NCBI RefSeq assembly: GCF_030405905.1
Contig: NZ_JASATW010000014.1
Location: 1 to 64,000, forward strand
From: Sphaerothrix gracilis
Lineage (GTDB): Bacteria; Cyanobacteriota; Cyanobacteriia; Phormidesmidales; Phormidesmidaceae
Length of the DNA: 64,000 nt
Direction: 5' to 3'
The notes beneath the pieces were generated by a model. The model worked only from the letters and a program-made list of their open reading frames with translations, did no database searches and was not told the DNA's origin. The position numbers and the translations under genes were made by a program. This document shows positions 17,344 to 26,083 of this stretch, in pieces. The number at the start of each line of letters is the position of its first letter. Position 1 is the stretch's first letter.

Positions 17344-20007
17344 GTGTTTAGATTACTGCGCTACTTTTCGATTACCAGCTTCCTGGCGCTAATTTTGACC
17401 GCCCTAGCCTTGAATATCTTGACCCGGCGCAGCGCTGTTGAGCAGCTCATTCACTTCAGCGAAAAAGCAAATACGGCTCTGGCTCAGTCTTTTGCCAATA
17501 CGATTTGGCCCTATTACGAGAGCTTCTTAAGCAATACGTCTAATCTCAGCCCGCTGCAGCTACAGCAGGCCGACGAAGTGCAGGAAATTCGTCAGGCATT
17601 AATGAGACAGACAGAGGGGCTATCAATCGCAAAAGTAAAAATCTTTGACTCCCAAGGACGCACTGTTTTTTCCACTGATGAGACTCAAATTGGTCAAGAC
17701 AAAAGTCACTCAGTCGGTGTTCAACGTGCCCTCCAGGGCGAAATTAGTACCTTTTTTGATCACCAGAAACTGTTCGGCACCTTTCGCAATCTCGGCGATC
17801 GCCAGCTTGTTTCTGTCTATATTCCAATTCGCCCTGAGGGCGCGGGCAGTTCCATAGTAGGTGTTTTTGAACTCTACACCGATGTCACTCCAGTTGTGGC
17901 TGAGGTGGAACAAACCCAGCGGCAGCTACTGCTAGGAATGATTGCTATTCTCGGTGGGCTTTACATTGTTCTGTATCTAATTGTGGCTCGCGGCGATCGC
18001 ATTTTAAAGCAGAAACATCAGGTAGCCAAAACAGCCGCGATCGCTAAAGATCAGTTTTTAGCAACCATGAGTCACGAAATTCGCACGCCGATGAACGGTG
18101 TCATTGGCATGACCGGGCTGCTGCTAGATACATCGCTCAATCCACAACAGCGAGAATTTGCCGAAACGATTCGCAAAAGCGGCGAATCTTTGCTGACGCT
18201 GATCAACGATATCCTTGACTTCTCTAAAATTGAAGCCGGTAAGCTAGATCTAGAAGAGCAGCCTTTTAACCTGGTTGACTGTGTTGAAGACGCGCTTGAT
18301 TTGATAGCGGCCAAGGCTGCGGAAAAGAAAATTGAGCTGGCCTATTGGATTGATGCTGAAGTTCCCCCAGTCATTGAAGGGGATGTCACCCGCTCAAGAC
18401 AGATTCTGGTCAATTTGTTGAGTAATGCGATTAAATTCACTCATGAGGGAGAAGTCACAGTCAGTATTACCGCAAAGCAGCTGATCTCCAGTAATAGGGC
18501 TGATCCACTGTATGAAATTTGCTTTGCCGTCAAAGACACGGGCGTTGGCATCCCGACCAACAAGCTGCACCGCCTGTTTCAGCTTTTTAGTCAGGTAGAC
18601 TCTTCAACCACGCGCAGGTATGGCGGCACTGGCCTCGGCTTAGCCATCAGTAAGCGCCTCTGCGAGATGATGGACGGCAGAATTTGGGTCGAAAGCGAAG
18701 TTAATCGAGGATCTACTTTCTATTTCACTTTGGTGGCACCGGCAGTGCCGATTGCCTCAGAAGCCATTTCTCTCGCGGCCAGTGCCCTCGCGGGCAAACG
18801 GGTGCTAATTGTGGACGACAATGCAACCAATCGCCGGATTCTGGCCCTCCAGGTACAGTCCTGGCAAATGCAGGCAATCACTGTCCAGTCAAGCGAGAAG
18901 GCATTAGACTTGATTCGATATGCTGCCCCGTTTGACATCGGCATTTTGGATCTACAAATGCCTGATATTGATGGTATCGCCCTAGCCAAGAAGCTGCGGC
19001 AGTCTCCTCAGGGCGCATCGCTACCCTTAATCATGCTGACCTCCATTGGCTATTCTGCGGTGCAAAAGCAGGAGGTTGATCAGTTGTTTATCGCTAGGCT
19101 TAGTAAGCCTATCAAGCAGTCTCAGCTTCACAACGCGATTGTCAAAGCCTTCACAGGCAAGGTGACACGGCAACAGGCAACAGCCGCAACAGTGACGTTC
19201 GACCCTGAGATGGCCCAGCGCCTGCCGCTGCGTATCCTCATTGCTGAAGACAACCGGGTCAACCAGCAGCTCGTTCTGAGAATTCTTGCCAAGATGGGGT
19301 ACCGAGCCGATATTGCCGGCAATGGCTTAGAAGTGCTAGAAGCCCTACAGCGACAAAACTATGATGCCATTTTGATGGATGTTCACATGCCGGAGATGGA
19401 CGGTTTTGAAGCGACCCGAGCGATTTGTCAGCGTTTTTCAGAAACCGAGCGGCCCCGAATTATTGCCATGACGGCCAATGCGATGCAGGGCGATCGCGAA
19501 AAATGCCTTCAGGCGGGTATGCAGGACTACGTGAGCAAACCCATCAACGTTGCCAATCTCGTCTCAGCACTGTGTCAATGCGGCCCTGCAGAGACTCAAA
19601 ACCAAAGTCGGCCTTCTGCCTCGACCCCAGATTTAAAGCCTAAACCTCACGGTATCGATCGCAGCGTGCTGCAGACCTGCCTCGATATCTTCGACATTTC
19701 CGATTGGCAACAACCTCAGGTAGCCAAGGCGGAACTAGTCGAGGTGTACATCACTCAAAGCCAAGAACTGACTGCACTTTTAGCGATCGCTGTTGAAACC
19801 GGAGATATGAGCCAAATAGCCCAGATTGCTCATAGCCTCAAATCCAGCAGTGCCTCTCTGGGGGCGCTACAGTTAGCCACACTTTGTCAACAGCTAGAAC
19901 AACTAATTTTTGCCGAAAATATCAGCCAAGCTTGCATAATTATTAAGCAGGTTCTTATGGAATATCAGCAGGTAAAAACAGATTTACAAAATTACCAGCT
20001 CACCTAA
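17344..20007 (+). CDS. Hybrid histidine kinase with two receivers and an Hpt domain
   Basis: An 887-residue membrane sensor kinase containing a whole phosphorelay. Membrane segments at about 8-26 and 195-215 flank a periplasmic sensor region that reads like a double-Cache/PAS-type fold (VKIFDSQGRTVFSTDE). HisKA carries His244 (SHEIRTPMNG). The ATPase domain has NLLSNAIKFT, DTGVGIP and GTGLGLAI. Receiver 1 spans about 484-600 with Asp536, and receiver 2 about 628-745 with Asp679. An Hpt domain ends the protein with His830 (AHSLKSSS). It starts at a GTG with AGAGAG just upstream. No dedicated output regulator lies beside it; the signal and target are unknown. Confidence 0.93.
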   Translation: MFRLLRYFSITSFLALILTALALNILTRRSAVEQLIHFSEKANTALAQSFANTIWPYYESFLSNTSNLSPLQLQQADEVQEIRQALMRQTEGLSIAKVKIFDSQGRTVFSTDETQIGQDKSHSVGVQRALQGEISTFFDHQKLFGTFRNLGDRQLVSVYIPIRPEGAGSSIVGVFELYTDVTPVVAEVEQTQRQLLLGMIAILGGLYIVLYLIVARGDRILKQKHQVAKTAAIAKDQFLATMSHEIRTPMNGVIGMTGLLLDTSLNPQQREFAETIRKSGESLLTLINDILDFSKIEAGKLDLEEQPFNLVDCVEDALDLIAAKAAEKKIELAYWIDAEVPPVIEGDVTRSRQILVNLLSNAIKFTHEGEVTVSITAKQLISSNRADPLYEICFAVKDTGVGIPTNKLHRLFQLFSQVDSSTTRRYGGTGLGLAISKRLCEMMDGRIWVESEVNRGSTFYFTLVAPAVPIASEAISLAASALAGKRVLIVDDNATNRRILALQVQSWQMQAITVQSSEKALDLIRYAAPFDIGILDLQMPDIDGIALAKKLRQSPQGASLPLIMLTSIGYSAVQKQEVDQLFIARLSKPIKQSQLHNAIVKAFTGKVTRQQATAATVTFDPEMAQRLPLRILIAEDNRVNQQLVLRILAKMGYRADIAGNGLEVLEALQRQNYDAILMDVHMPEMDGFEATRAICQRFSETERPRIIAMTANAMQGDREKCLQAGMQDYVSKPINVANLVSALCQCGPAETQNQSRPSASTPDLKPKPHGIDRSVLQTCLDIFDISDWQQPQVAKAELVEVYITQSQELTALLAIAVETGDMSQIAQIAHSLKSSSASLGALQLATLCQQLEQLIFAENISQACIIIKQVLMEYQQVKTDLQNYQLT

Positions 20008-20538
20008 ATTTTTTCTAAAAGATATCTGCTTATAAATGCTGAAATTGCCTGAGTGAGGGCAGATGCGACGTTTCAGCGATGCGACAGGCAAGCGATTTTA
20101 GTTCGTGGAAATTATTAATAAACGTCAACAAATGACAAACCGGAACCCATCTATATTGCTTAAAGATTAGCAATGTCTCAACTAGAACTTTACTGAAGTT
20201 TTAATCAGCCAATTCTAGATTAAACGTTCAGTAAACGCGGGAACCTGAAATTCGCTGTTCTCTCAAGATTAGCGCTACTCTTCTAGTGGAAATCACTAGT
20301 GCGTGTAACAAAAAACAAATCCATTTGGTGTTAAACACCTATCCCTAAGCTGCGGATTCTGCTCTTGGCAGGCTTAGTAGAACTCGAAAAGTCAGAGCCG
20401 GAGGACTCTCAAAGACACCCCAGGCATAAACTAGCTCTCCCTCAGATGAGGTCAGAGTTACCCCTGCCAAAAAATCGCTTCTGCCTTTCAGGGAAAAGAG
20501 TTAACTGAACCCATCTACCCAAAAGCCTCTCAGGAACT
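20008..20538. other. 531-base intergenic region upstream of the glycoconjugate locus
   Basis: No gene is supported in this gap. Its first 300 bases are AT-rich and featureless by eye. The last 175 bases before the UbiA gene contain a set of complementary segments described separately. The promoter of the long plus-strand locus probably lies here, but no convincing -35/-10 pair could be assigned. Confidence 0.4.
20365..20470 (+). promoter_or_regulatory. Possible structured RNA leader before the UbiA gene
   Basis: TTGGCAGG at 20365-20372 is exactly complementary to CCTGCCAA at 20463-20470. Inside this pair lie two hairpins. One pairs AGAG (20394-20397) with CTCT (20406-20409). The stronger one at 20435-20457 pairs CTCT-CCTC with GAGG-AGAG around the loop AGAT. 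The layout is a closed multi-branch structure ending 68 bases before the UbiA start. I match it to no known riboswitch class. It could be a leader controlling the locus, or chance pairing. Confidence 0.3.
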
Positions 20539-21519
20539 ATGAGAAAAACTGCTATGGGCTTTGACACAATTGCAATCAGCTTCATGTCCAGAGCTAATAG
20601 ATTTCACGTTGTCAAAGCTCTGAGACCTCACCAGTGGACTAAAAATCTGGTTGTGTTTGCTGCTCCATTATTTGACTTCAGTTTTGGCGGGTCATCTATC
20701 TTAAGGAGTAGTTTAGCCTTTGCCCTGTTTTGTTGTCTTTCCAGCAGCTTCTACCTGATTAATGATGTTGCTGATGTTGAGTCCGATCGGCGACATCCGA
20801 TTAAATGCCAGCGGCCAATTGCATCTGGACTCGTAAGCGTGCCGTTTGCGGTCGCGATGGCCGTCGTTTTAATGGCAGGCAGTCTAATTGTCGGCTGGGC
20901 GACAGCTCCCCTGCTCGGCGCTATTCTACTGGGCTATGCGCTGGTGCAGGTCGTCTACAATCTCAAAGTTAAGCACTCGCCCATTCTAGATATTGTGGCG
21001 ATCGCAACTGGCTTTGTGCTGCGAGCCTGCGCGGGCGGCGCTGCCAACAATATTGACCTCTCCCCCTGGTTTTTGCTTTGTACCGCAATGCTGGCGCTGT
21101 TTCTAGGCATTGAGAAGCGTAAGGCCGAGCGCCGCCTGTTTGAAAGCGGCAGCACTCAGAAAACCCGCCGCGTCCTCAAGCACTACTCCCTAGACCTGCT
21201 CAACCGCATGGAGAGCATGGTGACAACTGGAGCCGTCATGAGCTACGCCCTCTGGAGTTCTGGCCCTGCGGTCAACGGCGCTGCTACCCCCTGGATGCTG
21301 CTGACGCTGCCGTTTGTGCTGTACGGCATTTTTCGCTATCAGCTGCTCAGCGATCCAAGCGGGGCGCTTTTAGAATGCGATCGCCCCTGCAACCGCGAGC
21401 GCACCGAGCGGCCTGAAGAAATTTTGCTAAGCGATGGCCCGATTCTAGGCACCGTTGCTGGCTGGGTATTGACTAGCCTGATTATTCTCACTGCCCATCA
21501 GTACGGCTGGATTCAATAG
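20539..21519 (+). CDS. UbiA-family decaprenyl-phosphate phosphoribosyltransferase-like protein
   Basis: A 326-residue integral membrane prenyltransferase of the UbiA superfamily, closest in motif style to DPPR synthase (Rv3806c). That enzyme moves 5-phosphoribose from PRPP to polyprenyl phosphate, the first step to lipid-linked ribose/arabinose. Visible motifs are KALRPHQWTKNLVVFAAPLF at the N-terminus and NDVADVESDRRHP at 75-87 (Asp-rich site), followed by YNLKVKH and GIEKRKAERR. About eight or nine membrane helices are apparent. AGGA lies a few bases before the ATG. DprE1-like and HAD phosphatase genes downstream support the assignment. The acceptor and final sugar are inferred. Confidence 0.88.
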   Translation: MRKTAMGFDTIAISFMSRANRFHVVKALRPHQWTKNLVVFAAPLFDFSFGGSSILRSSLAFALFCCLSSSFYLINDVADVESDRRHPIKCQRPIASGLVSVPFAVAMAVVLMAGSLIVGWATAPLLGAILLGYALVQVVYNLKVKHSPILDIVAIATGFVLRACAGGAANNIDLSPWFLLCTAMLALFLGIEKRKAERRLFESGSTQKTRRVLKHYSLDLLNRMESMVTTGAVMSYALWSSGPAVNGAATPWMLLTLPFVLYGIFRYQLLSDPSGALLECDRPCNRERTERPEEILLSDGPILGTVAGWVLTSLIILTAHQYGWIQ

Positions 21520-21587
21520 GGCAGCTGCCGACTAACTTTGACCGCGTTTCAACTAACTATCATCGTTGTGGGAAACTCTACCAGAAC

Positions 21588-22958
21588 ATGCTGACGCTAC
21601 AAGAAGCCGTCTCCTTAGACGTTAAACAGGCTAAAGAACTCTATAAAAAACACCTCAATCCTGGCCTCATGGAGATTTACGAACTCCTGGGCGTCAGCGA
21701 AATGGATATTGACTCTGCCGAAGGTATTGAAATTCATCTGCGCGATGGCCGCACAATTTTAGATTTTTCCGCTTCGATTGGCGTCTTAGGGCTAGGCCAC
21801 AACCATCCCCGCATCCTCGCCGCCGAACAGCTTTGCCATCAGAGAAAGCTCATCGATGCAATTAAGGTCGCGCCGCAGAAGCTACAGGCTGCTTTGGCCC
21901 ATAACCTGGCTCAGCTATTGCCCGATCCGCTGGAACTTTGCTTTCTTACCGTTTCTGGGGCTGAAGCCGTAGAAGCGGCGATGAAGCTCTGCGAACGGGC
22001 CCAAGGCCCTGACAAAACCAAGTTTATTTCAGCCACAGGTTCCTTTCACGGCAAAACCCACGGCTCGCTCTCTGTGACCAACAGCGGCGGGTTTCAAAGA
22101 GGCTTCCTGATGGGAATTCCCTCAGAGAATCGAATTGAGGTTCCCTATGGCGATCTGGAAGCGCTAGAAAAAGCGATTCGAGCTGAGGAAACCAGCTTAG
22201 GCGATAATGCCGTCATCGCCATCATCCTAGAAGCTTTTCAAGGTCAGGGGTTAGCCACACCACCACCGGGCTATCTCAAAGGCGTGGTTACGCTCGCTAA
22301 AGAGTATGACATCTTGACTATTTTTGATGAGGTCAAAGTCAGCATGGGCCGCACCGGCACCTTCTGCGCCTTTCAGATTGAAGATGTCGTGCCGGATGTC
22401 GTGACCATTTCCAAATCTCTGGGGGGAGGTAAGCGGGCCGTTGGCGCGATGGTGACCAGTCAAAGTTTGCATAAAAAAGCCTACGCCAAGCGCAAAGATA
22501 GCTCCCTGCATACCACGACCTTCGGCGGTTTGGGAGAATCCTGTGCGGTGGCGATCGAAGCGCTGAATGTCCTAGTCGAAGACAACTTAATTCAAGCGGC
22601 GAGAGAAAAAGGCGACTATCTGCGGGGCAGACTCTTAGAGCTGCAGGCTAAACATCCCGGCCAAATTACCGAACTGCTAGGCCGAGGTTTGCTGCAGGGC
22701 GTTCGCTTCTCGTTCAGTCACGGCTATCTCAATCTGCTCGATTCGGTCATGATGGCGAGCCTAGTCCGCTATCTCTACGAAAAGCACGACATCATTGCCC
22801 ATTTCTCCGCCTCCGATCCAGACATTCTGCATATCATGCCGCCCCTGATTGTGGAACAAGCGCATCTCGATCGCCTAGTGGCAGCCCTAGATGACATCCT
22901 CACTCAAGGACTCGTCAAAGTTGTTGGCAGCTTTGTCAAAAATAACCTGCTGCCTTAG
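21588..22958 (+). CDS. Class-III (PLP-dependent) aminotransferase
   Basis: A 456-residue fold-type-I aminotransferase of the acetylornithine/GABA aminotransferase class. The phosphate-binding SGAEAVEAAMKL is near 123-134, GSFHGKTHGS near 151-160, IFDEVKVSMGRTG with Asp247 that contacts the pyridine nitrogen, and the Schiff-base Lys276 in SKSLGGGKRAVGAM. The usual FDEVQTGFGRTG is changed to FDEVKVSMGRTG, suggesting an unusual substrate. It sits between UbiA and DprE1-like genes, on the same strand, about 70 bases after the first. It may aminate a sugar or lipid-linked intermediate, or only be a neighbour; the substrate is unknown. Confidence 0.88.
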   Translation: MLTLQEAVSLDVKQAKELYKKHLNPGLMEIYELLGVSEMDIDSAEGIEIHLRDGRTILDFSASIGVLGLGHNHPRILAAEQLCHQRKLIDAIKVAPQKLQAALAHNLAQLLPDPLELCFLTVSGAEAVEAAMKLCERAQGPDKTKFISATGSFHGKTHGSLSVTNSGGFQRGFLMGIPSENRIEVPYGDLEALEKAIRAEETSLGDNAVIAIILEAFQGQGLATPPPGYLKGVVTLAKEYDILTIFDEVKVSMGRTGTFCAFQIEDVVPDVVTISKSLGGGKRAVGAMVTSQSLHKKAYAKRKDSSLHTTTFGGLGESCAVAIEALNVLVEDNLIQAAREKGDYLRGRLLELQAKHPGQITELLGRGLLQGVRFSFSHGYLNLLDSVMMASLVRYLYEKHDIIAHFSASDPDILHIMPPLIVEQAHLDRLVAALDDILTQGLVKVVGSFVKNNLLP

Positions 22959-22973
22959 CCAAGTTTTTGTGCG

Positions 22974-23006
22974 GTGGCGAGACCCTATGCAGAGCGTCTC
23001 GACCAC
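22974..23006. repeat. Inverted repeat between aminotransferase and DprE1-like genes
   Basis: GTGGCGAGAC (22974-22983) pairs with GTCTCG-A-CCAC (22996-23006), with one bulged A and a 12-base loop. No T-run follows, so it is not a standard terminator. Similar hairpins with GAGAC/GTCTC arms are common interspersed palindromes in cyanobacterial intergenic DNA. It could moderate mRNA stability inside the operon. Confidence 0.5.
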
Positions 23007-23075
23007 GCCGCTTTGCAACCATTCCTAAACGTTAATTGCGTTGCTGATAACTAATCGATTGAGGAGATTAGCAGG

Positions 23076-24455
23076 GTGACTCAGTCTTTACCCGTCGTTG
23101 AGCGTAACCTATCGGGCTGGGGCCGCTGTCCGGTCGTGAAAAGCTACGTCCATTCTTTGCAGGCTGCCTCGGCGGTACCGGACGTAGTTCGCACTAGTCA
23201 AAATTGGCCTGTTTTAGCCAGGGGGGCCGGGCGTAGCTATGGCGACGCTGCTCTCAATTCCCAAGGGTACACGCTTTCAAGTCAGCCGCTGGATCAGATT
23301 TTGGCATTCAATCCTGAGACCGGGATTCTGCGCTGTCAGGCCGGGGTCACATTTGCGCAGATTAATCGAACATTTGTGCCTCAAGGCTGGTTTCCCGCCG
23401 TAACGCCGGGTACCCAGTTCCCGACGATGGGGGGAGCGGTTGCCTTTGACGTACACGGCAAAAATCATCATCGGGACGGCTCATTTTCCCAACACCTGTA
23501 CAGTCTCAAGCTGGTTTTGCCCTCTGGTGAGACTGCTTATTGTTCACGCCACGAAAACAGTGATTTGTTTTGGGCCACTGTTGGCGGTATGGGGCTAACA
23601 GGCATCATCACCGAGGTGGAGCTGACCCTGCGTCCAATTGAAACGGCCTATATTCAGAGCTATCGGGTCAAGGCGCAAAATCTAGATGAGGCGATCGCCC
23701 TATTTGCAGCCCACGAAAGCCAGTATCAGTATTCAGTCGCCTGGCTAGACTGCTTAGCCACAGGTCAGTCTCTAGGCCGCAGCGTTCTCACCTTCGGCAA
23801 CCACGCTGGTTTGAATAATTTACCCCCCGCGCAGCGGGCTAAGCCGCTGCAGGTTCAGCCCAAGCAGCGTTTGCGCATTCCGTTCGACCTGCCCGCTAGC
23901 CTGCTGAATCGGTTTACCGTCGGCGGCTTCAACACGCTCTACTACCACCTACAGCCTAACCATCCCAAACGCTCAGTCGTAGACTACGAGAGCTTTTTCT
24001 ATCCCTTAGACACGCTATGGGACTGGAATCGGCTCTACGGTCGGCGGGGCTTTATTCAATATCAGTTTGTGGTGCCGCCGGCAACGAGCAGAGCCGCGAT
24101 CGCCCAAATTTTGCAGCTCTTTAGCCAAAAGGGCTGGGGCTCTTTTTTAACCGTTCTGAAAAAGTTAGGTCCGGAAACGGGCTGGCTGTCATTCCCCATG
24201 CCGGGTTACACCCTAGCCCTGGATATCCCGGTGCGCCGGGGACTGTGGCGCTTTCTAGAGCAAATTGATCAGGTCGTGATTCAGCATGGCGGGCGGGTCT
24301 ATTTAGCTAAAGATGCTCGCCTAGGCCCAGAGGCTTTTCGCGCCATGTATCCCAACTGGTCACAGTGGAGCAAGGTGAAAGCCGCAGTCGATCCGACCCA
24401 GCGCTTCTCTTCTGAACTTTCCCGTCGCCTGAAGATTGGACAAAGATATCTATGA
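23076..24455 (+). CDS. DprE1-like FAD-dependent oxidoreductase
   Basis: A 459-residue VAO/PCMH-type flavoprotein. LARGAGRSYGDAALN near residue 50 is the pyrophosphate-binding signature of DprE1-like decaprenylphosphoryl-ribose 2'-oxidases. TPGTQFPTMGGAVAFDVHG and GMGLTGIITEVELTL complete the FAD domain. The substrate-binding domain holds SVVDYESFFYPLD and RRGFIQYQFVVP, as in the family. It would oxidise the 2'-OH of a polyprenyl-phospho-ribose to the 2'-keto form. It starts at a GTG after GGAGATTAGCAGG and overlaps the next gene by four bases (ATGA), showing translational coupling. A DprE2 reductase is not visible in the window. Confidence 0.88.
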   Translation: MTQSLPVVERNLSGWGRCPVVKSYVHSLQAASAVPDVVRTSQNWPVLARGAGRSYGDAALNSQGYTLSSQPLDQILAFNPETGILRCQAGVTFAQINRTFVPQGWFPAVTPGTQFPTMGGAVAFDVHGKNHHRDGSFSQHLYSLKLVLPSGETAYCSRHENSDLFWATVGGMGLTGIITEVELTLRPIETAYIQSYRVKAQNLDEAIALFAAHESQYQYSVAWLDCLATGQSLGRSVLTFGNHAGLNNLPPAQRAKPLQVQPKQRLRIPFDLPASLLNRFTVGGFNTLYYHLQPNHPKRSVVDYESFFYPLDTLWDWNRLYGRRGFIQYQFVVPPATSRAAIAQILQLFSQKGWGSFLTVLKKLGPETGWLSFPMPGYTLALDIPVRRGLWRFLEQIDQVVIQHGGRVYLAKDARLGPEAFRAMYPNWSQWSKVKAAVDPTQRFSSELSRRLKIGQRYL

Positions 24456-26077
24456 GCCAGCTTGCTTCCCATTCTGCCAAAACCGTCATCGCTGCCTTTG
24501 ATTTTGACGGCACGCTAACTTACGGCGACTCGTTCTTTCCCTTCCTCAAATCGGCGGTGGGGCCAGTGTGCTTTTATCTAGGACTGGTGATTTTGAGTCC
24601 GCTGCTGCTGGGTTACGGGCTGAAGCTGCTGCCAAACTGGTGGGTAAAGCAGGCCGTTCTGCGCTACTTCTTCAGCGGCTGGTCGCCCGAACAACTACAG
24701 CAGGCCGCCGATAAGTTTGCGGTGCAAAAGCTACCCAGTCTTCTGCGTTCAGAAGCCGTGCAGCGCCTAGCCTGGCACCAGCAACAGGGACATCGGCTGA
24801 TTTTAGTCAGCGCTTCTTTGGAAGCCTATCTGCGTCCCTGGGCCAAAAGTATGGCTTTCGATCAGGTGATTGGCACCCGGTTAGAAACGCGCAGAGACAG
24901 GCTGACTGGCCGCATTCAGGGTAAGAACTGCTACGGGCCGGAGAAGGTACGACGGCTGAAAGCGGCCATTGACAATCTCGAAGATCACGTCCTTTATGCC
25001 TACGGAGATTCTAAAGGCGATCGCGAACTTTTAGCGATCGCTCAGTCTCCCCACTATCGCTCTTTTGGCGCGATCGCTGAGGACAAGCCCTCGAGCCAGC
25101 GCTGGCAGAAACTCGTAGCGCCGATGGTGGCGGCAGTTGTGCTTTATGCGGCGATTGTGCTGTGGAGCGGCAGCGAGCAGTTTTTAGCTGCCCTGCAGCA
25201 GCTCCCTGGCTGGCTAATTCCAGCAGCTTTGGGGATTGTACTGGTTGGTTTTTACTTCCGCTTCTTACGCTGGCAGGGCTACTTGCTCAATATGGGCTAC
25301 CGTGTGCCTTGGCAGGGGAGCTGTCGCATCTTTTTTGCGGGCTTTGCCCTGTCGGCCTCGCCCGGACGGGCCGGAGAATCTATTCGCTCGCTAATGTTAA
25401 AACGGCGCTACCAGGTTCCGGTTGCACCGACTTTGGCCGGACTCCTGTGCGAACGGCTCACTGATCTATTCGCAGTTTTTCTACTCATCAGCTTTGCCGT
25501 CCTGACAATAGTGCCGCAGCGATGGTCAGTAGTGGCTTTCGCGCTGATTTTAATGGGGGTTTTGCTGCTGCTGCAGCGCCCGCGACTGCTCAAGCATCTA
25601 CTCAGACTGGGTAATCGCTGGCGACGGTTGCAGCCTATTATTTGCCGCCTGGAATCGCTGCTTGACAGTACCCGCCAGCTCCTCAAACCCAGAACGCTGC
25701 TGCTGGGAATCGGGCTTGGCGCTCTGTCTTGGATCTTTGAAGGGATTGCTCTTTATCTTATTTTTCATTTTCTGGGTGCTGACGAAATTAGTGTTTATCA
25801 GGCCGTGATGATTTTGGCCGCCTCGGATTTAATCGGAGCACTGTCACTTATGCCCGGCGGCATTGGGGGCGCAGAAGTCACCATTGTCGGCTTATCAATA
25901 CTCTACGGCGCTAGCCAGCCTGTAGCCATTACGGCCATGTTCCTAATCCGGTTTATTACCCTGTGGTTCGGTGTCTGGCTCGGCATTTTAGCGTTTCTGC
26001 TAGAGCAGCGGCGGCCTCAACCAGCAGTCTGGGCCGAGCGGTTTATAGGTCAAGAAGATCCCTTAGTAGGGAAGTAA
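24452..26077 (+). CDS. HAD-IB phosphatase fused to an LPG-synthase/AglD-type membrane domain
   Basis: A 541-residue fusion. Residues 10-215 are a HAD-IB hydrolase with catalytic Asp17 and Asp19 in FDFDGTLT, motif II LVSASLEAYLRP and motif III YGDSKGDREL. Residues 225-530 have about eight membrane helices and the ASPGRAGESIRSLML and LMPGGIGGAEVTIVGL blocks of the UPF0104/lysylphosphatidylglycerol-synthase transmembrane family, which includes proposed glycolipid flippases. The gene is coupled to DprE1 by a four-base overlap. I infer that the HAD part removes the 5-phosphate from polyprenyl-phosphoribose phosphate and that the membrane part handles or flips the lipid sugar. Both are inference. 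Confidence 0.85.
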   Translation: MSQLASHSAKTVIAAFDFDGTLTYGDSFFPFLKSAVGPVCFYLGLVILSPLLLGYGLKLLPNWWVKQAVLRYFFSGWSPEQLQQAADKFAVQKLPSLLRSEAVQRLAWHQQQGHRLILVSASLEAYLRPWAKSMAFDQVIGTRLETRRDRLTGRIQGKNCYGPEKVRRLKAAIDNLEDHVLYAYGDSKGDRELLAIAQSPHYRSFGAIAEDKPSSQRWQKLVAPMVAAVVLYAAIVLWSGSEQFLAALQQLPGWLIPAALGIVLVGFYFRFLRWQGYLLNMGYRVPWQGSCRIFFAGFALSASPGRAGESIRSLMLKRRYQVPVAPTLAGLLCERLTDLFAVFLLISFAVLTIVPQRWSVVAFALILMGVLLLLQRPRLLKHLLRLGNRWRRLQPIICRLESLLDSTRQLLKPRTLLLGIGLGALSWIFEGIALYLIFHFLGADEISVYQAVMILAASDLIGALSLMPGGIGGAEVTIVGLSILYGASQPVAITAMFLIRFITLWFGVWLGILAFLLEQRRPQPAVWAERFIGQEDPLVGK

Positions 26078-26083
26078 CTTATC

